DNA of 64,000 nucleotides from Vanessa cardui (GCF_905220365.1 NC_061154.1:16182001-16246000); one strand, 5' to 3'; positions 35,158 to 47,090 are shown, counted from the first letter of the stretch. Notes: generated by a model not told the origin, from the letters alone. A program made the numbers and translations.

Positions 35158-35693
35158 ATATACTTATGCAGTCAAACGTAATTCTATTTCTTGTCCTTTC
35201 CTACTCTGAGAGTTATTACATTTATCTATAATAAAAATAAGTATTTGTCCAATACACGTTAATTTACGAACATTAATATAACTTTTTTGAATAAAGATTT
35301 TATAATTTCAACTTAAATAAAATTTTGTTTATATATTTAAGTTTTTCTCAAGTATTAGTTACGGTTATGTACTTGTTAAGAATTTGTTACTTAACAAAAT
35401 CAATAAATTGTGCTCTTTACAGAATATTCTTTAATAAATAACATATTTATAAAACAATCAATTTCAATTCGCTTGTCACTAATTTCAAATAAATATCTAC
35501 GTATTCATCTATTCGGTAATCTAAGTTGACTGAGTTCCGTGAATTTATCGATCATAATACCTGCACTACTAAGGCATTCGTCGACAAGAACTCTTGCAAA
35601 AGCTTAGCTAGAAGGCACGTGAGGCGGCACACTCTCGCAAAGACGCTATTACAAAATCAATTATTATTAATAACTTATTCATTTCCGTCAATA

Positions 35694-35699
35694 TTTATT
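35694..35699 (-). terminator. Candidate poly(A) signal of the SLC36 gene
   Basis: AATAAA on the minus strand (TTTATT on plus), about 225 nt downstream of the transporter stop codon. No cleavage site evidence is available. Confidence 0.35.
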
Positions 35700-35923
35700 G
35701 TATATCTTTCTAATATTATAAAATTATATTCAATTTTCTATCGACCTTTCATATAAGGTCTCTTATCCTAGCCACTTCATAATATGTTAACTGGCTCGAT
35801 CAGATAGTTCAAATAAAATGATAAATAAAACAGTGTATACAAATAAAAAGTTATTTAATCGATATGTGTCAACGAGAGCGTGACACCACATAACAGGGGA
35901 CAGCTGAGCTAAGGACTGGTAGG

Positions 35924-36183
35924 TCAAGCGTTAGCAGTGCTTGAGAACGATCTGATGATACTGTCCAAAGCAGTGTATGTGCCAGCGAGCAGACCAATAA
36001 CGCCTATTATGAATAAAATCGCATCTTTTCCGAATAGGATGCTCCTCGCTGCGCTTGCTCGTTGAGGGAATGTAACGCAGACTTCCATCAATGCCGGGAA
36101 GCATATTCCCAACGCGGAGAGGCAGAGCGCTCCGAATAGGGATATGAACAGTCCAAGCCTTGGTACAGCTACCGCCAACACAA
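35924..36183 (-). CDS. SLC36 transporter exon 8 (last two or three TMs, stop)
   Basis: Codes for Phe379 to Ala464 and a TGA stop. Segments AVAVPRLGLFISLFGALCLS and LGICFPALMEVCVTFP match the family end, then a final hydrophobic segment (about 429-447) and a short Ser-rich tail. The acceptor is TATGTTTTCAG. Confidence 0.95.
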
Positions 36184-39100
36184 CTGAAAACATACTCGTT
36201 GAGAAACAGTGACCAATACATCATTCGTCAGTAGAGTTTAATCATATCTAATCGTAAGATCTCTAATAGCGGAAGCAAGTGTTCCGCTTAAATCGAACAT
36301 GATTTTTTCGTCCTCGCCCTGTGAATTAACTAATTTTAAATTGAACGAAATTGTTTGCGAACGGTTTTAATAATGCTTATTTAAATGTTACTAACCAGAG
36401 ACAAATAATTTTTGACAATCTGTGCCATTAAAATGTGATCATTTTAAATTAAGAATCATCAATTTTGATATGAGGTAGTGAACTACAAAGGTCGATGAAC
36501 TTCCAAAAATATGTGGTAAAGCATTACAATTAACGTTAACAAATATTACAGTAATAAATGATATATATTTTTTTGCATATCGCAATATCAAAATCACTCA
36601 ATCTCTCATCATCTTTGTATTTTTTAAATGTTAAAAAAGAGTAACTGCTGACTTTCTTGCCAGTTCTTCTCGGTAGAATCTACTTTTCGAACCGGTGGTA
36701 GCTTCACTTAATTATAAAATGACGATACAAAAGTGCTTGTAAAAGCCTACTTGAATAATAAAGTTTATTTTGATTTGATATGATTTGACTAGAAAATGAT
36801 TTGAAAAGAATGGTGTCATATAAACAGAATCCTCGTTATAAATTATCAGAGATACTTACAAGTAAGTAAACATAGTGCAACTCGTAATGCGTATTCGTAA
36901 AGCCGCACTTTTTGCGCCGAAGAGCCCTCGAGCTTCGGCAACAAGTAGCCCTTCCACAGAACTTCAACAGGCACGTAGCAATGTAATCCGTAGCTTATGA
37001 AGATTGCGATTGCGAATATAACCATCACGCTTGTAGCTAACCTGGATTTAATTCATAGTTAATCCTAAATATTGAAACTCACTATACACTTAATATCAAA
37101 ACTATCCGAACATGAAGCTTAAACCGATTACATGTATTTAAAGGTTAGTCATGCGAAGAATAGAACTTGGCAGTTAAACCGTTTCTAAGTATATAAAGGT
37201 CGTGCCAACCAATGATACTTAGAAAGTATTGAACAAAGTATGTTATTTATAAAACATGAATTATGCTCGACAAAAATTTTGGTAACTGGACTCTACGCTT
37301 TGATCTTAGCACTGAGGCCAAGAGGCGATGACGTCACTAGATTGTCGAAAAATGTTAATTTATGAAATAAATAATTCATTAGTAAAAATCCGTAGAGAGC
37401 GGCGACATAATGACATTATTTAGAAAGCGTCATGCCGCTTGCCTTCACGGCGAACGGGTCGGTCTTACACTCAAGATGCGATCGTATTTGAATGTAAAGT
37501 AATTCAAATACGATCGATCTATCTGTATCAATCTTTGTATGGTTCGAATACTTATTATTGCTTTAACGATTGGTTATCTTATAAACCGAGCTGAGATGGC
37601 ACAGTGGTTAGAACGCGTGCATCTTAACCGATGATTTCGGGTTCAAGCCCAGGCAAACACCACTATATATATGTGCTTAATTTGAGTTTATAATTCATCT
37701 CGTGCTCGGCGGTGAAGGAAAACATCGTGAGGAAACCTGCATGTGACAAATACCCGCATTGGAACAGCGTGGTGAAATATGTTCCAAGCCCTCTCCTTAA
37801 TGGGATAGGAGGCCATTATCTTATTAACATTTGTTTACAACATTATCATCGAATCAAAGTATATTAATAAATTAGCTGACATTTTATTGGCCAAGTTTTG
37901 TATGAAGAATAAACGCATAAAACGATGTTACTTACGGGTCCTTCTCCGGCAGATCGAGTGTTATAGAATCTCTGCAATCAGACACACAGTACACGTAGCC
38001 GAGAGCTCCCACCGCCACATACAGCAGGACTATTATGGTCATACCAACATTCAGTACTCCGCACGGTTTTCCAAAGGCTTTCGGTGTTTTCATATTATTC
38101 TCCAAGGCTATTACCTTAAATAATAATAAATTAACTATAGATCTTTACACACCTCTTTTTTTTGGTATTCACTTTGGGCAAGTGCCCAGGGGCCCCTTAG
38201 ATCAAAAGAATAAGTCAAATATAAATATATGATTGTTAATAAAAATAAATCTAAGACCTTGTTTTTTTACTTTCTTTATCTATTCTAAAAAAATAGTGTT
38301 CTGTTAATGTCATATGGGGCACCATTATCCTAATATGCCCAAAGCCTCTGAAAGGTTAAAGACGGGCCTGTAAACCTTGATCATTTTATATTAATTATAT
38401 AATTCTAATTTATTAAATAGTTTGTTATACTTACAACACCGACTGCTGTAAGGGCAAATAACACCGTCCCAAAGAACAGAGGGAATGTTTCTATTGATCC
38501 CCATAAATCGAGCGGCATGTCCTGAGCACTGGCCTTCTTGCCGATCACCAGGTAATATATCACAATGCCGAGACCGACGAAGGTCATCACGTTGGCCAGC
38601 GCGGAGAACGGAGCCAACAGCTTCAGACTCGGTATCAAGTTGAACGCTATCAGAGGACCGAGGATTATTAGCATGTGTATCTCGGCTGCCATTACGTAAT
38701 ATGAATCAGTTACCTGGAAAAAAATTGTCCTTTACCGTTTGATTGGCGATAATAACTTTGACGATCGAAAAGTGAGAAAATATGTATTAAAACATATACA
38801 TGAGGGATCGGAAACTACTACGCTAAATCTAATATAAAATTGGAAACCTCAAATTCTAAAAGGTATGGTGATACACAAAGGCAATGTCATATAAAGACGA
38901 AAATATTGGAATTACAATGTCATAAAATCAATAGAACTCCATCATTAAAAATATGAAAAGTTGAATAAATCAAATCGCAAAAATTCTTCGATGAGCCTAA
39001 GAAGTAAGCATGTTCTAATATGAATATTATATTATAGTGTCAAGCTATGCATATAGTTGTTCTTATTAATGCGTCACAAAAGTCAATTAATCTGTAAGCG

Positions 39101-42100
39101 AAGACTCGCGTGCATGCAACGATTAACTAAGATGATCAGTGTAAATGACAACGTACTTGTGACACGATTGCATTGTATTGAGAATATCATACGATTATTG
39201 TTATAAACCTACTAAGACTTTTGATGCAGAAAATATAAAGAATAAGTATCCTAGATTCGCAGTATCTAAATAAACATAGAGGATTACATTGCCTCTTAAT
39301 AACTAAAGGTTAATATTTAAGTACTAATTGGAAACATAAGGGCCGTCATAGGTACATATCGTTTTTCCCTCGATTGGTTTGTGTGAGATCGTCTTGGTAC
39401 CCAATCCAAATACTTTTCATTACACATTAGATACATAAATTTATATTTAAATTCGACATTAAAACTGGATTCTATTTTATAATATTTCTAAGAGAACTCA
39501 ATTCGATGACCGTATTGAGGGTGTTGTGCCAAGTTCGATGAAGCTGGTGTATATTACCAAATGTAAATATAACGTTGAAACATATTTACTATATACTTAT
39601 TTAATATAAATGGAGAAAAGGCAAGACACATTAAATTTGTAATAAACGACATGAACAGGCTAAGACCGTTTAATAATTGGAATTTGCTCCGAGAAAACAG
39701 GTGAACGATGTCAACAGTTGAAGGATTACTATCATGGAACGAAAACGTCACACAGTAGGTACACGTGCATTTATTATTTAGTGCCCTTGATTATTATTGG
39801 CGTGCGGTCACAGTACGATTCATGACCCGCGTCATGCCGACGCCGACGCCCGCCCATTTAAACCAATTGCAGTACCCTCGCTTGCATAATATTGAGGAAA
39901 TAGTAACGGATCACTTATTAATATGTTACATTCCAACGCTGTCATGAGAAGCAATCACGACAGAAATAGATACAAGCATTGCGGTCACAGGCGTACCCTC
40001 AAATAAATACTGACGTTATCGAACACAATACAATGATACTCTTAAAAAATTCGCAATGGCATTGTATTTTACAAATAGCACATAAATACTTCTATTAAAG
40101 TCTGTCATTGATAAACTATATGGGTACCCATTTATATCTATGATCCTGATCACAAAGCCATATGAATAATAATATAACTGAAGTAGATAATGTTAGTAAA
40201 ATAAAATAAGGTTACCTTTTTGATATTATCAGCTATGAATACAATGTAAACACAGCAGATTCCAAGCTGGTAGACGACGAGGAAGATGTCGACGGCGAGG
40301 GCGGCGGGGCGGGCGAAGCGACGTAGCGCGTGCGGGCCGCAGCCCAGCGCCGTCGCCACAGACTCGGGATACGACAGAAGCGGCACTCGCAGATGTTTGC
40401 AGGCCGCATATTGCGACCGAACCTTTACAAACATAATATTAGTTAACCTTTAATATCACTAAAAAACGGTAGACCAATATTTATAGCCATAGATATAAAA
40501 ATCTTGTACTTAATATAACCTTCAGACAAAGAGACAAACGATTCAAGTAGTAAGTGACTTTACGCAGAATAAATAAAATCTTTCAATTCAAAAATCTCAG
40601 GAATCACAAATAAATTTAACAAAAGGCGATCTATGTCAAAGGATAGATTAAGAGATCGCCGGTAATAAATCACGTGAATACCGAACAAATTACAATATAT
40701 AAATAAATATTGGATCACATCACACACATTATTCTGATCTTAATGTACATATGTAGCTAAAGCACTTGTGTTATGGAAAATCAATAGTAAAGTAGGTACC
40801 ACAAACACACAGACCCAACATAGAAAATTACTGAACTTTTTCTACATCGACTCAACTGGATATCGAACCTCGGAGTGGCGTACCCATTAAAACTGGTGGA
40901 CACACTACTCGACCATGGAGGTCGTCGAATGTAGATAGTAACACAATAGTAATATATAAGTTAAGCTTATGATACGTACGAGTACGTGTAGGCAATGCGT
41001 GACGAGTATCCCAACCAGCACGGTAGCTATTATACCGGTGACAAGCCCAGCGCGAGCGAACGCCTGTGGCATCGCCAGTATACCAGTTCCTAAACTGCAT
41101 TTCAGAAGATGCACCAACGTCTCGATATTACTGTGAACCAAATCTCATCATTAGTTACATCAAATGCAATAAGAGTGAGAAAATGTTCTTTTATAATTAA
41201 AGCTTTATTAAAACTACTCAATAACTGTAAATATCAATTTTTCTATACAATATAGTTTAAGCCATTTTTCAATAAAATACGTTCCGTTTCACAGAAAGCA
41301 TTACTTTTTGTAATCGTCCCGTTACACGAGTTAAATTGCTTCGTTTAATAGTAAAGTAAGTCGGCAACACGACGCTATATTTGATGTTAGTGACAAAGGA
41401 AAGATTGTTGGTGACTATTGATTTTTTGGCAAGTGCTGCCAACTACGTTATTTATCATAGAAATGGAAAGAGATGCCGTAATGATAGCTTTCCAACGGCT
41501 GACTATCGTTTAAGGTATCCTGGTCGACAAAGTCACGTCTGGAAGAAATTTATGGAGCCAGATTATTAATGGTCTTTACTTTTAGAACCATGTCACGGCA
41601 GGTCATTAAAACTTCCTCTGCAGGATTTACACGAGAAATAATAATTATCATAGTAATACTATTTTATATTTTTAACAGGTCAGAACAAAAATGATAGATA
41701 CATTTTTAATACGAAATATATGAACAAAGTAGGGATAAGAAAGACTATTATTATAAAATTGTAAATAATATAATAGACATATATTAATTATATGGAATCG
41801 TTAAAATAATTGAGACTACAATTTCAGTCTTTTTCTTTATCGCAAAAAATTTTTCAAAGAAAAGTTTAAATTATAATGTAGCTTTTATAATGACACCGTG
41901 TGAACAAAACCTGTCTTGCCACTATTGGTAAGTGTTAAAAGATTTTATATTTCAAGTAGAATGTTCTAGAAAGAACGGCAATATATACTGAAGCAATATG
42001 ATTAAATTAAAAAAAAAAAATCTATTGCGAAATTATCTTAACAAGGAGTTTTGATTATTCTTTTTTTTTAAATTAAGTTTGAAATCAAAATTAATTATTT

Positions 42101-45100
42101 TATTCAGCGTTCATTTTGAATATGTCTGTAATTAATTATATGTTTTGAGATTTGAATTTAGCTGATCTGAACACGATAAATCTTGATGATAAATATGACT
42201 AACATTTTAATTGAGAATTGGTGGGTAGAATTTTCACCTTCTTGATTGGGTCGAAATCTTCATTGTCCGTGTTAAAGGTTTGAAAGCTTGCATGTGTCAT
42301 ATAAAATTCCCAAACATATAATTAACGACTCCAACACACAAAGTAAAAGCACTACTAATGCTTCTGGGATATGCTAAAGATAAATCACTGAGAGCTTAAA
42401 TTTGAAATGAATGCGTGACTATATTTTCATTGTTGAGTGCGTGAACGTGTATATAAATAACAAACTATATATTGTATATATTATACGGAAAGAAAATGGA
42501 AGAGGAAGATACGAAAAAAGAATATAAAAGAACGAATATCTATTCTACGATTAAAGAATTATCGAAAATAAAAAATAAACAATAATCTATGTTTCCAAAA
42601 TGTTCTTATTTTAAATTAATTATTCTGATAAAGATTTAAGTATAAAAAATATGTCATGTCATTTCTAGGGAATTCCAAGTCTATACAATATATTTAATTT
42701 GCTAAATCGTTTAAATTTTTGATAACTGTTACTACTTATTACAGGGATATAACATTTTGTAATAAGTTAACGCCCCAATCAGTAAATTAACATATTAAAA
42801 TTATTAGTTGCATCGTTTAAAACGGGGTTGTTATTACAGCTTGCAGTTTACACGAGAATAATTCATTTAGCGCTATAATTATATCATCCTCAGTACAGGA
42901 CCGGATTAATTACGTCGGGGTCCTTATAGGCAACCTTTCAACCTATGTAATATCATTACTACTAATAGTAGTTTGAATATGCTCACATATATACCATCAT
43001 CTGAAATAATTTGTTTGAACAATTTCTATGGCAATTATTTTTTTAATCTTATTGCAAACTTCCTCGCCCACCTATTGAATCCTAAACTATGCATATCCCC
43101 AATGTCACTACACAGGCTAATGGATATAATAATAATAATAATAGCGAATATAAGTGGGCAGATTCCTCTACAATAAGAATGTAATGTTCTTCATCTATAC
43201 TATATTATAAGGAGGAAAAATTTACGTTTTGTGTGTGTGTGTGTGTGTGTGTGTAATGAATAAATTTGTCTCATCAATTTGTTTAAAGAAAAATATCTTG
43301 TAAAATATTCTACTTACTTCGTTGGCTTAGAAAGCTGCCGATGTAGATGTGGATCATATTCTTCTTCGGTTTCCTCTCTGAGAATGAAATAATATATCAA
43401 AATTTACACCATGAAAGTCTCTTAAACACACCTTACATAAATAATTTATATAACAGAACTACAAAACTTTTAATCAAACAACTATGTTTAACTTAACGCT
43501 TCAGAATTTATTAGTGGTTTTTGGTTTGTAAATATCAACTAAAATTATATAAACATTCCATCTACTTCGTGTGTATATAAAATACAGAACTAGTCCACTA
43601 TTCGCTTAAAAGCGCTTCACGAATTTGTGCCTCCATTAGTACTTCCGGTATTGAAACGCTGATAGCGCTTAAATTCCAGCAAAGGTTTCCGTGTGACAGT
43701 AATGTGCTTCATAACTCACATAAGTGACGTTTCCCCTGAATCCTATATATATTAAATTGAAATAGGACAGCGTCAGCCACGTTTGTCGAACGTGAAATAA
43801 ATTTTGGGCCAATGTAAAAACTTTCTGGAGTGTTAGGGGTCCGGGGGTCGGGCAAGTTAACGGATGACTTGAATGGGGATAACCCCTAGAAAACTATAAA
43901 CTAGTTTTATTTAAGGATGATTGGTCCATAATCGAGAAGGATTTTGATACAGCTCAAGACAACGCGGAAATGGAGGGCTCTAATCATTAATTAGAATTTA
44001 AACAATTTCTTTCAGCGGATTTCATAAAATTACAGCTTGAAATATTTTCACAAACATAATAATAGATTTATTATATTTATATATAATTATATTTTACTAT
44101 ATCTACAATTTTTTTCTAGAATTCTCGATTGGGTTAGGTTTTTGCGGAGACTCAAGACTATGAAAGGTAGAAAAAAGTTAAGGAATGCTATCTATCAGCT
44201 TACTGTACAGTTATCTGATTAGATCATAATGTCAAAGCTTCATGATAGATTATTACAAAACCGTGCTGCACGATCGTTAGGAAAATATCCTTTTCCTGTT
44301 TCCTGTATTCATCGTATTAAGATTCCATCGCAATTGCCTCTGAATAATAACTTTAAAATAGGTTAGCAGCGGCTACCCACTTAAACATATTGCTTTATTT
44401 TTAAATTTAGTTTTCTAAACCCCTGAAATTCATGTAAACATGACTTGTGCCTATATACCGTTTATATAACGTTAAAATAAATAAATGAAACTTACGTTTT
44501 CGTGAAGCAGGTTAGGCCGACACGTGTAGGTTAGTACTTATTTGGTAGTCATTACATCATGGCGATAATGGTAAGTATGACATGTAAATCATGAATATAT
44601 TTGTGTGCAATAAATATAAAAGATATTAAGAAGACGATCATTTTACAATACTTAAGATTTATACATACATCGACATTATGTTTTAAAAAGGCAACTGTAT
44701 CGCTTAAGGATGTTTTTTTCCTTTAAAAAAAAGTCGTTTCAGTATCTCTGAGAGTATTGTAGCCTACTCTCACGGCTTGATATAGGTAGGTTTCTATGGT
44801 AGGGGTCTTTTGGGTCATGTTTCCGCTGTTATTAACCTCAAGTACTTTAAATTGAATACTGTAGAACAAATTGCCGTATTAATAACACTAAATGAAAACG
44901 TGCATGTACATATATTTTTAAAAGTTAATAATAAATAAAATATTGAAATCTTTAATTTAAAAATGTTATATGAAATTTAAACTTTCCAAATATTTTTCTT
45001 TTATTATACGTGAGTACGCACACATGCATTTTTATGTTTTTCACGCATGAAACCACACTTGCGTGCAGGCTGACTATGTCATACGCAATCACTCGTACGC

Positions 45101-45327
45101 ACACATCTGCACGGAGAGACGCGTCCTCCTCCGGCATATAAATATACACCCGCACTTGGGCGAATACATGGGGAATCTCGTGCACACACATCTTGAAATT
45201 TGTAGACATTGCCTATGTAGGATATATGTGTATATATATATATATATTACTTGGTAGGGATAGGTGAAGAAGACTCGGCCGAATCGGACACCGGCTGCAG
45301 GCGCACTGTCTCCGCCTTATCGTCCAT
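35924..45327 (-). CDS. SLC36-type proton-coupled amino acid transporter (eight exons)
   Basis: Seen: exons (transcript order) 45327-45251, 43377-43318, 41130-40980, 40422-40216, 38713-38435, 38114-37936, 37041-36860 and 36183-35924 join in phase to 1395 nt, a 464-aa protein. The N-terminus (1-45) is acidic and soluble; TM1 carries LLKCSLGTGILAMP (53-66), the signature of the AAAP/SLC36 family. About ten more hydrophobic segments follow, ending with a short tail. Known: SLC36 (PAT; fly pathetic and relatives) carries small amino acids with protons at the plasma membrane or lysosome and feeds TORC1 growth signalling. Length fits the family. The start is set by a TGA in frame two codons upstream. 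Insects have many paralogues, so I give no symbol. A non-coding leader exon further upstream is likely. Confidence 0.93.
36184..36859 (-). other. SLC36 gene intron 7 (hosts a LINE tail)
   Basis: A 676-bp intron that carries a non-LTR 3' tail (about 36,645-36,790) in opposite orientation to the gene. Confidence 0.85.
36645..36790 (+). mobile_element. Non-LTR retrotransposon 3' tail (TTTGA-ending)
   Basis: Shows 'ttgccagttcttctcggtag', 'gaaccggtggtagcttcact', 'ctacttgaataataaagttt', then a TTTGAT-rich end. It is the 3' end of a common lepidopteran LINE or its SINE partner. Related tails are at 3.98, 34.5 and 50.65 kb. Confidence 0.7.
36860..37041 (-). CDS. SLC36 transporter exon 7
   Basis: Codes for Pro318 to Thr378 plus one base of Phe379. 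It has a membrane segment with SVMVIFAIAIFISYGLHCYVPVEVLW, a known family motif, then an amphipathic loop and the start of the next segment. The acceptor is AAATCCAG and the donor is T|GTAAGT. Confidence 0.95.
37042..37935 (-). other. SLC36 gene intron 6 (hosts a SINE)
   Basis: An 894-bp intron that carries a tRNA-headed SINE in opposite orientation (37,588-37,824) and a CRE-like TGACGTCA at 37,329-37,336. Confidence 0.85.
37588..37824 (+). mobile_element. tRNA-derived SINE, near full length
   Basis: It has a pol III A box TGGCACAGTGG (37,597-37,607) and B box GGTTCAAGCC (37,640-37,649), followed by a body with ATCGTGAGGAAACCTGCATG and GGAACAGCGTGGTG shared with copies at 51.6, 61.0 and 1.5 kb. 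It is inserted in SLC36 intron 6, opposite to the gene. The inner part lacks the 'aaattctgccacatg' segment seen in other copies. Confidence 0.85.
37936..38114 (-). CDS. SLC36 transporter exon 6
   Basis: Codes for residues 259-317 plus two bases of Pro318. ALENNMKTPKAFGKPCGVLN is the classic SLC36 block before a membrane segment. The loop after it reads YVYCVSDCRDSITLDLP, where most family members have a YG pair and SITLNLP. The acceptor is TATTTAAG and the donor is CC|GTAAGT. Confidence 0.95.
38115..38434 (-). other. SLC36 gene intron 5
   Basis: A 320-bp AT-rich intron between phase-0 exons. It contains decayed repeat-like sequence (about 38,160-38,370) that I could not classify. Confidence 0.8.
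38435..38713 (-). CDS. SLC36 transporter exon 5
   Basis: Codes for residues 166-258 with three or four membrane segments. The motifs PSLKLLAPFSALAN and GSIETFPLFFGTVLFALTAVG are typical of the SLC36 core. The acceptor is TTTTTTTCCAG and the donor is GTT|GTAAGT (phase 0). Confidence 0.95.
38714..40215 (-). other. SLC36 gene intron 4
   Basis: A 1.5-kb intron, AT-rich, with a moderately GC-rich patch at about 39,790-39,880. No coding sequence was recognised. Confidence 0.8.
40216..40422 (-). CDS. SLC36 transporter exon 4
   Basis: Codes for residues 97-165: a cytosolic loop with a Cys/Arg-rich GCGPHALRR stretch, then a hydrophobic segment VDIFLVVYQLGICCVYIVFI (about 139-158). The acceptor is the less common TTTGTAAAG and the donor is AAG|GTAACC. 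The middle of the exon is GC-rich (about 40,270-40,350). Confidence 0.9.
40423..40979 (-). other. SLC36 gene intron 3
   Basis: A 557-bp intron between phase-0 exons. One CACGTG occurs at about 40,670. Nothing else was recognised. Confidence 0.8.
40980..41130 (-). CDS. SLC36 transporter exon 3 (TM1-TM2)
   Basis: Codes for Asn46-Leu96. It contains the family motif GTGILAMP (59-66) in the first membrane segment and a second hydrophobic segment (about 72-95). The acceptor is TTGGTTCACAG and the donor is CTC|GTACGT (phase 0). Confidence 0.93.
41131..43317 (-). other. SLC36 gene intron 2
   Basis: A 2.2-kb AT-rich intron with a (GT)12 microsatellite next to a Helitron-like start (43,193-43,254). 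A less AT-rich patch at about 41,340-41,580 has an open frame of 62 codons that I do not recognise; it may be an old repeat. Confidence 0.8.
43193..43254 (+). repeat. Helitron-like start and (GT)12 microsatellite
   Basis: 'catctatactatattataag' is the usual 5' start of the same family, followed by an uninterrupted (GT)12 at 43,231-43,254. It is in SLC36 intron 2, just before exon 2 in plus coordinates. Confidence 0.6.
43318..43377 (-). CDS. SLC36 transporter exon 2
   Basis: A 60-nt exon: completes Lys26 and codes to residue 45 plus two bases of Asn46. EEYDPHLHRQLSKPT is the usual lead into the first membrane segment in insect members. The acceptor is ATTCTCAG and the donor is AA|GTAAGT. Confidence 0.85.
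43378..45250 (-). other. SLC36 gene intron 1
   Basis: A 1.9-kb AT-rich intron. It begins at the donor with a (TA)n tract (about 45,229-45,248). Nothing coding was recognised. The patch at about 43,790-43,900 is moderately GC-rich with short runs of G. Confidence 0.8.
45229..45248. repeat. (TA)n microsatellite at a splice donor
   Basis: About ten TA units, abutting the donor of SLC36 exon 1 (within 2-3 nt). Slippage here could reach the splice site. Confidence 0.75.
45251..45327 (-). CDS. SLC36 transporter exon 1
   Basis: Codes for residues 1-25 plus two bases of Lys26: an acidic, Ser-rich cytosolic N-terminus (MDDKAETVRL...). The context is GGGGATGG, with TGA in frame three codons before the ATG. 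The donor is AA|GTAATA, which runs directly into a (TA)n tract in the intron. Confidence 0.75.
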
Positions 45328-46124
45328 CCCCTGTCAAACTTGTTTCACGACTTCACCCTTGATTGCAACTCCACGATCACCTGTGACGAACATTTTAATA
45401 ACTAATCATTATCGCACATATAAAGCTGATCTCTGACTTTGCTCATGATTTATATTTATTTAAAAAAATAAAAATAATAACGTAATTAAATAGCATTGAT
45501 ATTATATACCAACATCAATAATTTCTCTGCTGTGCAATATAAGAACAAAAATTAAATTTTACTAAATTAAAAAATGCGATAAAAATTACTATTTTTTTTA
45601 AACTAGGTAAATAAAAATTATAATGGTATCACATATCTGTATAACAATTGCCTCGATGTAATAATATCGCCACAGCATTCCACAATACATTCGTACCAAT
45701 TAAACATAGAAGGACTAACACATAAATGAATTATTTAACAAAGACAACTTCTACACATGTGACAAAGGCGGTTATGTAAAAGAGCTATTTAAAACTTTGT
45801 CGTAAAAATGAGCGCATTTCGAAATTTCGCAGAGCATGCATTATTTTACTCGTAATAGAAAACCAACTGAATAGTTTTAATATTTGAACGGTACACTTAT
45901 CGATCGTAAAAAAACTTTAGTCACCACTCATATTGTCAGTTGAAATATAAACTACAATAAAAGTTCGCCGTCAGAGTTCTCGATAAAAATAAATTAAATT
46001 TATTCGACGGATATTTCCGAACGATTTGATGTTCGATAAAAAAAAAAAGAAAATTTGAAATTCGTTGACATACTTGATATTTCCTTCAGCTGAGCGATGT
46101 TGATGTGACAGACTATGGAACTAT

Positions 46125-46260
46125 GGAATAGTTACAGAGCACGCGCGTCTTGTCTTGTACACCCGTTTTACTATATGCCCTGAGCTCGTTTGACGTCTAA
46201 GAGGCCCGCCATCCCGGAGGACCGCGCCCACCTCCGCCCGCGCATATCTCATTCATTTAA
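46125..46260 (-). promoter_or_regulatory. Candidate leader exon or promoter of the SLC36 gene
   Basis: A GC-rich patch about 0.8-0.9 kb upstream of the transporter start, in AT-rich DNA. On the minus strand it has an ATG (46,212-46,210) opening a 13-codon frame. GTAACT at about 46,130 could be a donor, and TTCGTCACAG near 45,385 could be the matching acceptor. All of this is inference from composition and splice-like words. Confidence 0.3.
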
Positions 46261-47090
46261 GCTTCTTAGGAACTATGTACATGAAACAATTATCCGTAAA
46301 CTATTGGTGGTAGACAATTGAACGATACGGTAAAATGATTTGATGGAAACGCCGACCACTTCATATTAAACCCACTCAACAAAAATACAGCATTAATATT
46401 TTGATCGAAAGCGTTTCGGAGCGATGTCAACATTTAATTTTAGGCAATACCAAAACACAATAGTTTTTATATACTGGATGAAAAATACAATATTTTTTAT
46501 AGCAATATAGTTAATTGATGATTTTCCGCTTTGTTTATTTATTAAACATTGATTAAACTACGAAAACATCGTTTGATATTATCTCTTATGAACAATACAT
46601 GTATATATTATTTTTATACTTTATATAATTCAACTCAGAACATATATAATGTGAAGTAATGTTATTATCAAAGTATTCTGAAAGTTATTGTTTTAACTAA
46701 ATTATACATGACATATATTTTGTATTGCGATGATTCCTGATTGGTTCGAAATGACATACATATAAAACTAGGATATGAGAAAATTATATGAGGAAGACGA
46801 CAATCATAGCCGTGGCAAAAAGAGGTCGCCTGTGTGTGCACTATTTGATATCCTGTGGTCATACTCACGGTTGAAAACGATTCAAACTTAGATCATTCCT
46901 GCGCTAACTTGCGTTAAATGAAACTTTGATATATTTTTTTATATCACAAAATTTTATATTAAGTTTGATGTAGGTAATATAATCAATGTAAAATCATTTT
47001 ATGGTAATAATTACGAAGAATTAAATAAATAAAACAATTAAAGACTTATAATAAATAGATTTTTTTTATTTCGCTAGTTCTGTGAGTTAA

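Larger units (their letters stand above)
32841..35923. other. Convergent intergenic region between Pdp1 and SLC36 gene
   Basis: No gene was recognised. After a small GC-rich patch at 32,860-32,900 the DNA is AT-rich. It contains two Pumilio-like TGTAAATA words (33,228 and 33,342), a short LINE-tail fragment (about 34,495-34,535), a 42-bp palindrome (35,116-35,157) and the probable poly(A) signal of the minus-strand transporter (35,694-35,699). Confidence 0.6.

Noticed and set aside
36846..37028. Overlapping frames on the opposite strand or other frames of transporter exons (also 35,931-36,224 and 40,852-41,100)
   Set aside because: Shadows of the SLC36 exons; the spliced model explains the hydrophobic frames.
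37588..37660. tRNA-like A and B boxes (also 51,651 and 61,046)
   Set aside because: They are heads of SINEs with long bodies and no cloverleaf-closing 3' half, so they are not tRNA genes.
38691..38700. Perfect PAR bZIP site ATTACGTAAT in SLC36 exon 5 (others at 53,170 and 56,954)
   Set aside because: The first is coding for Tyr-Tyr-Val-Met and expected by chance; such AT-rich words are not rare enough here to claim binding.
45251..45436. 61-codon plus-strand frame over SLC36 exon 1
   Set aside because: Antisense shadow of the transporter start exon.
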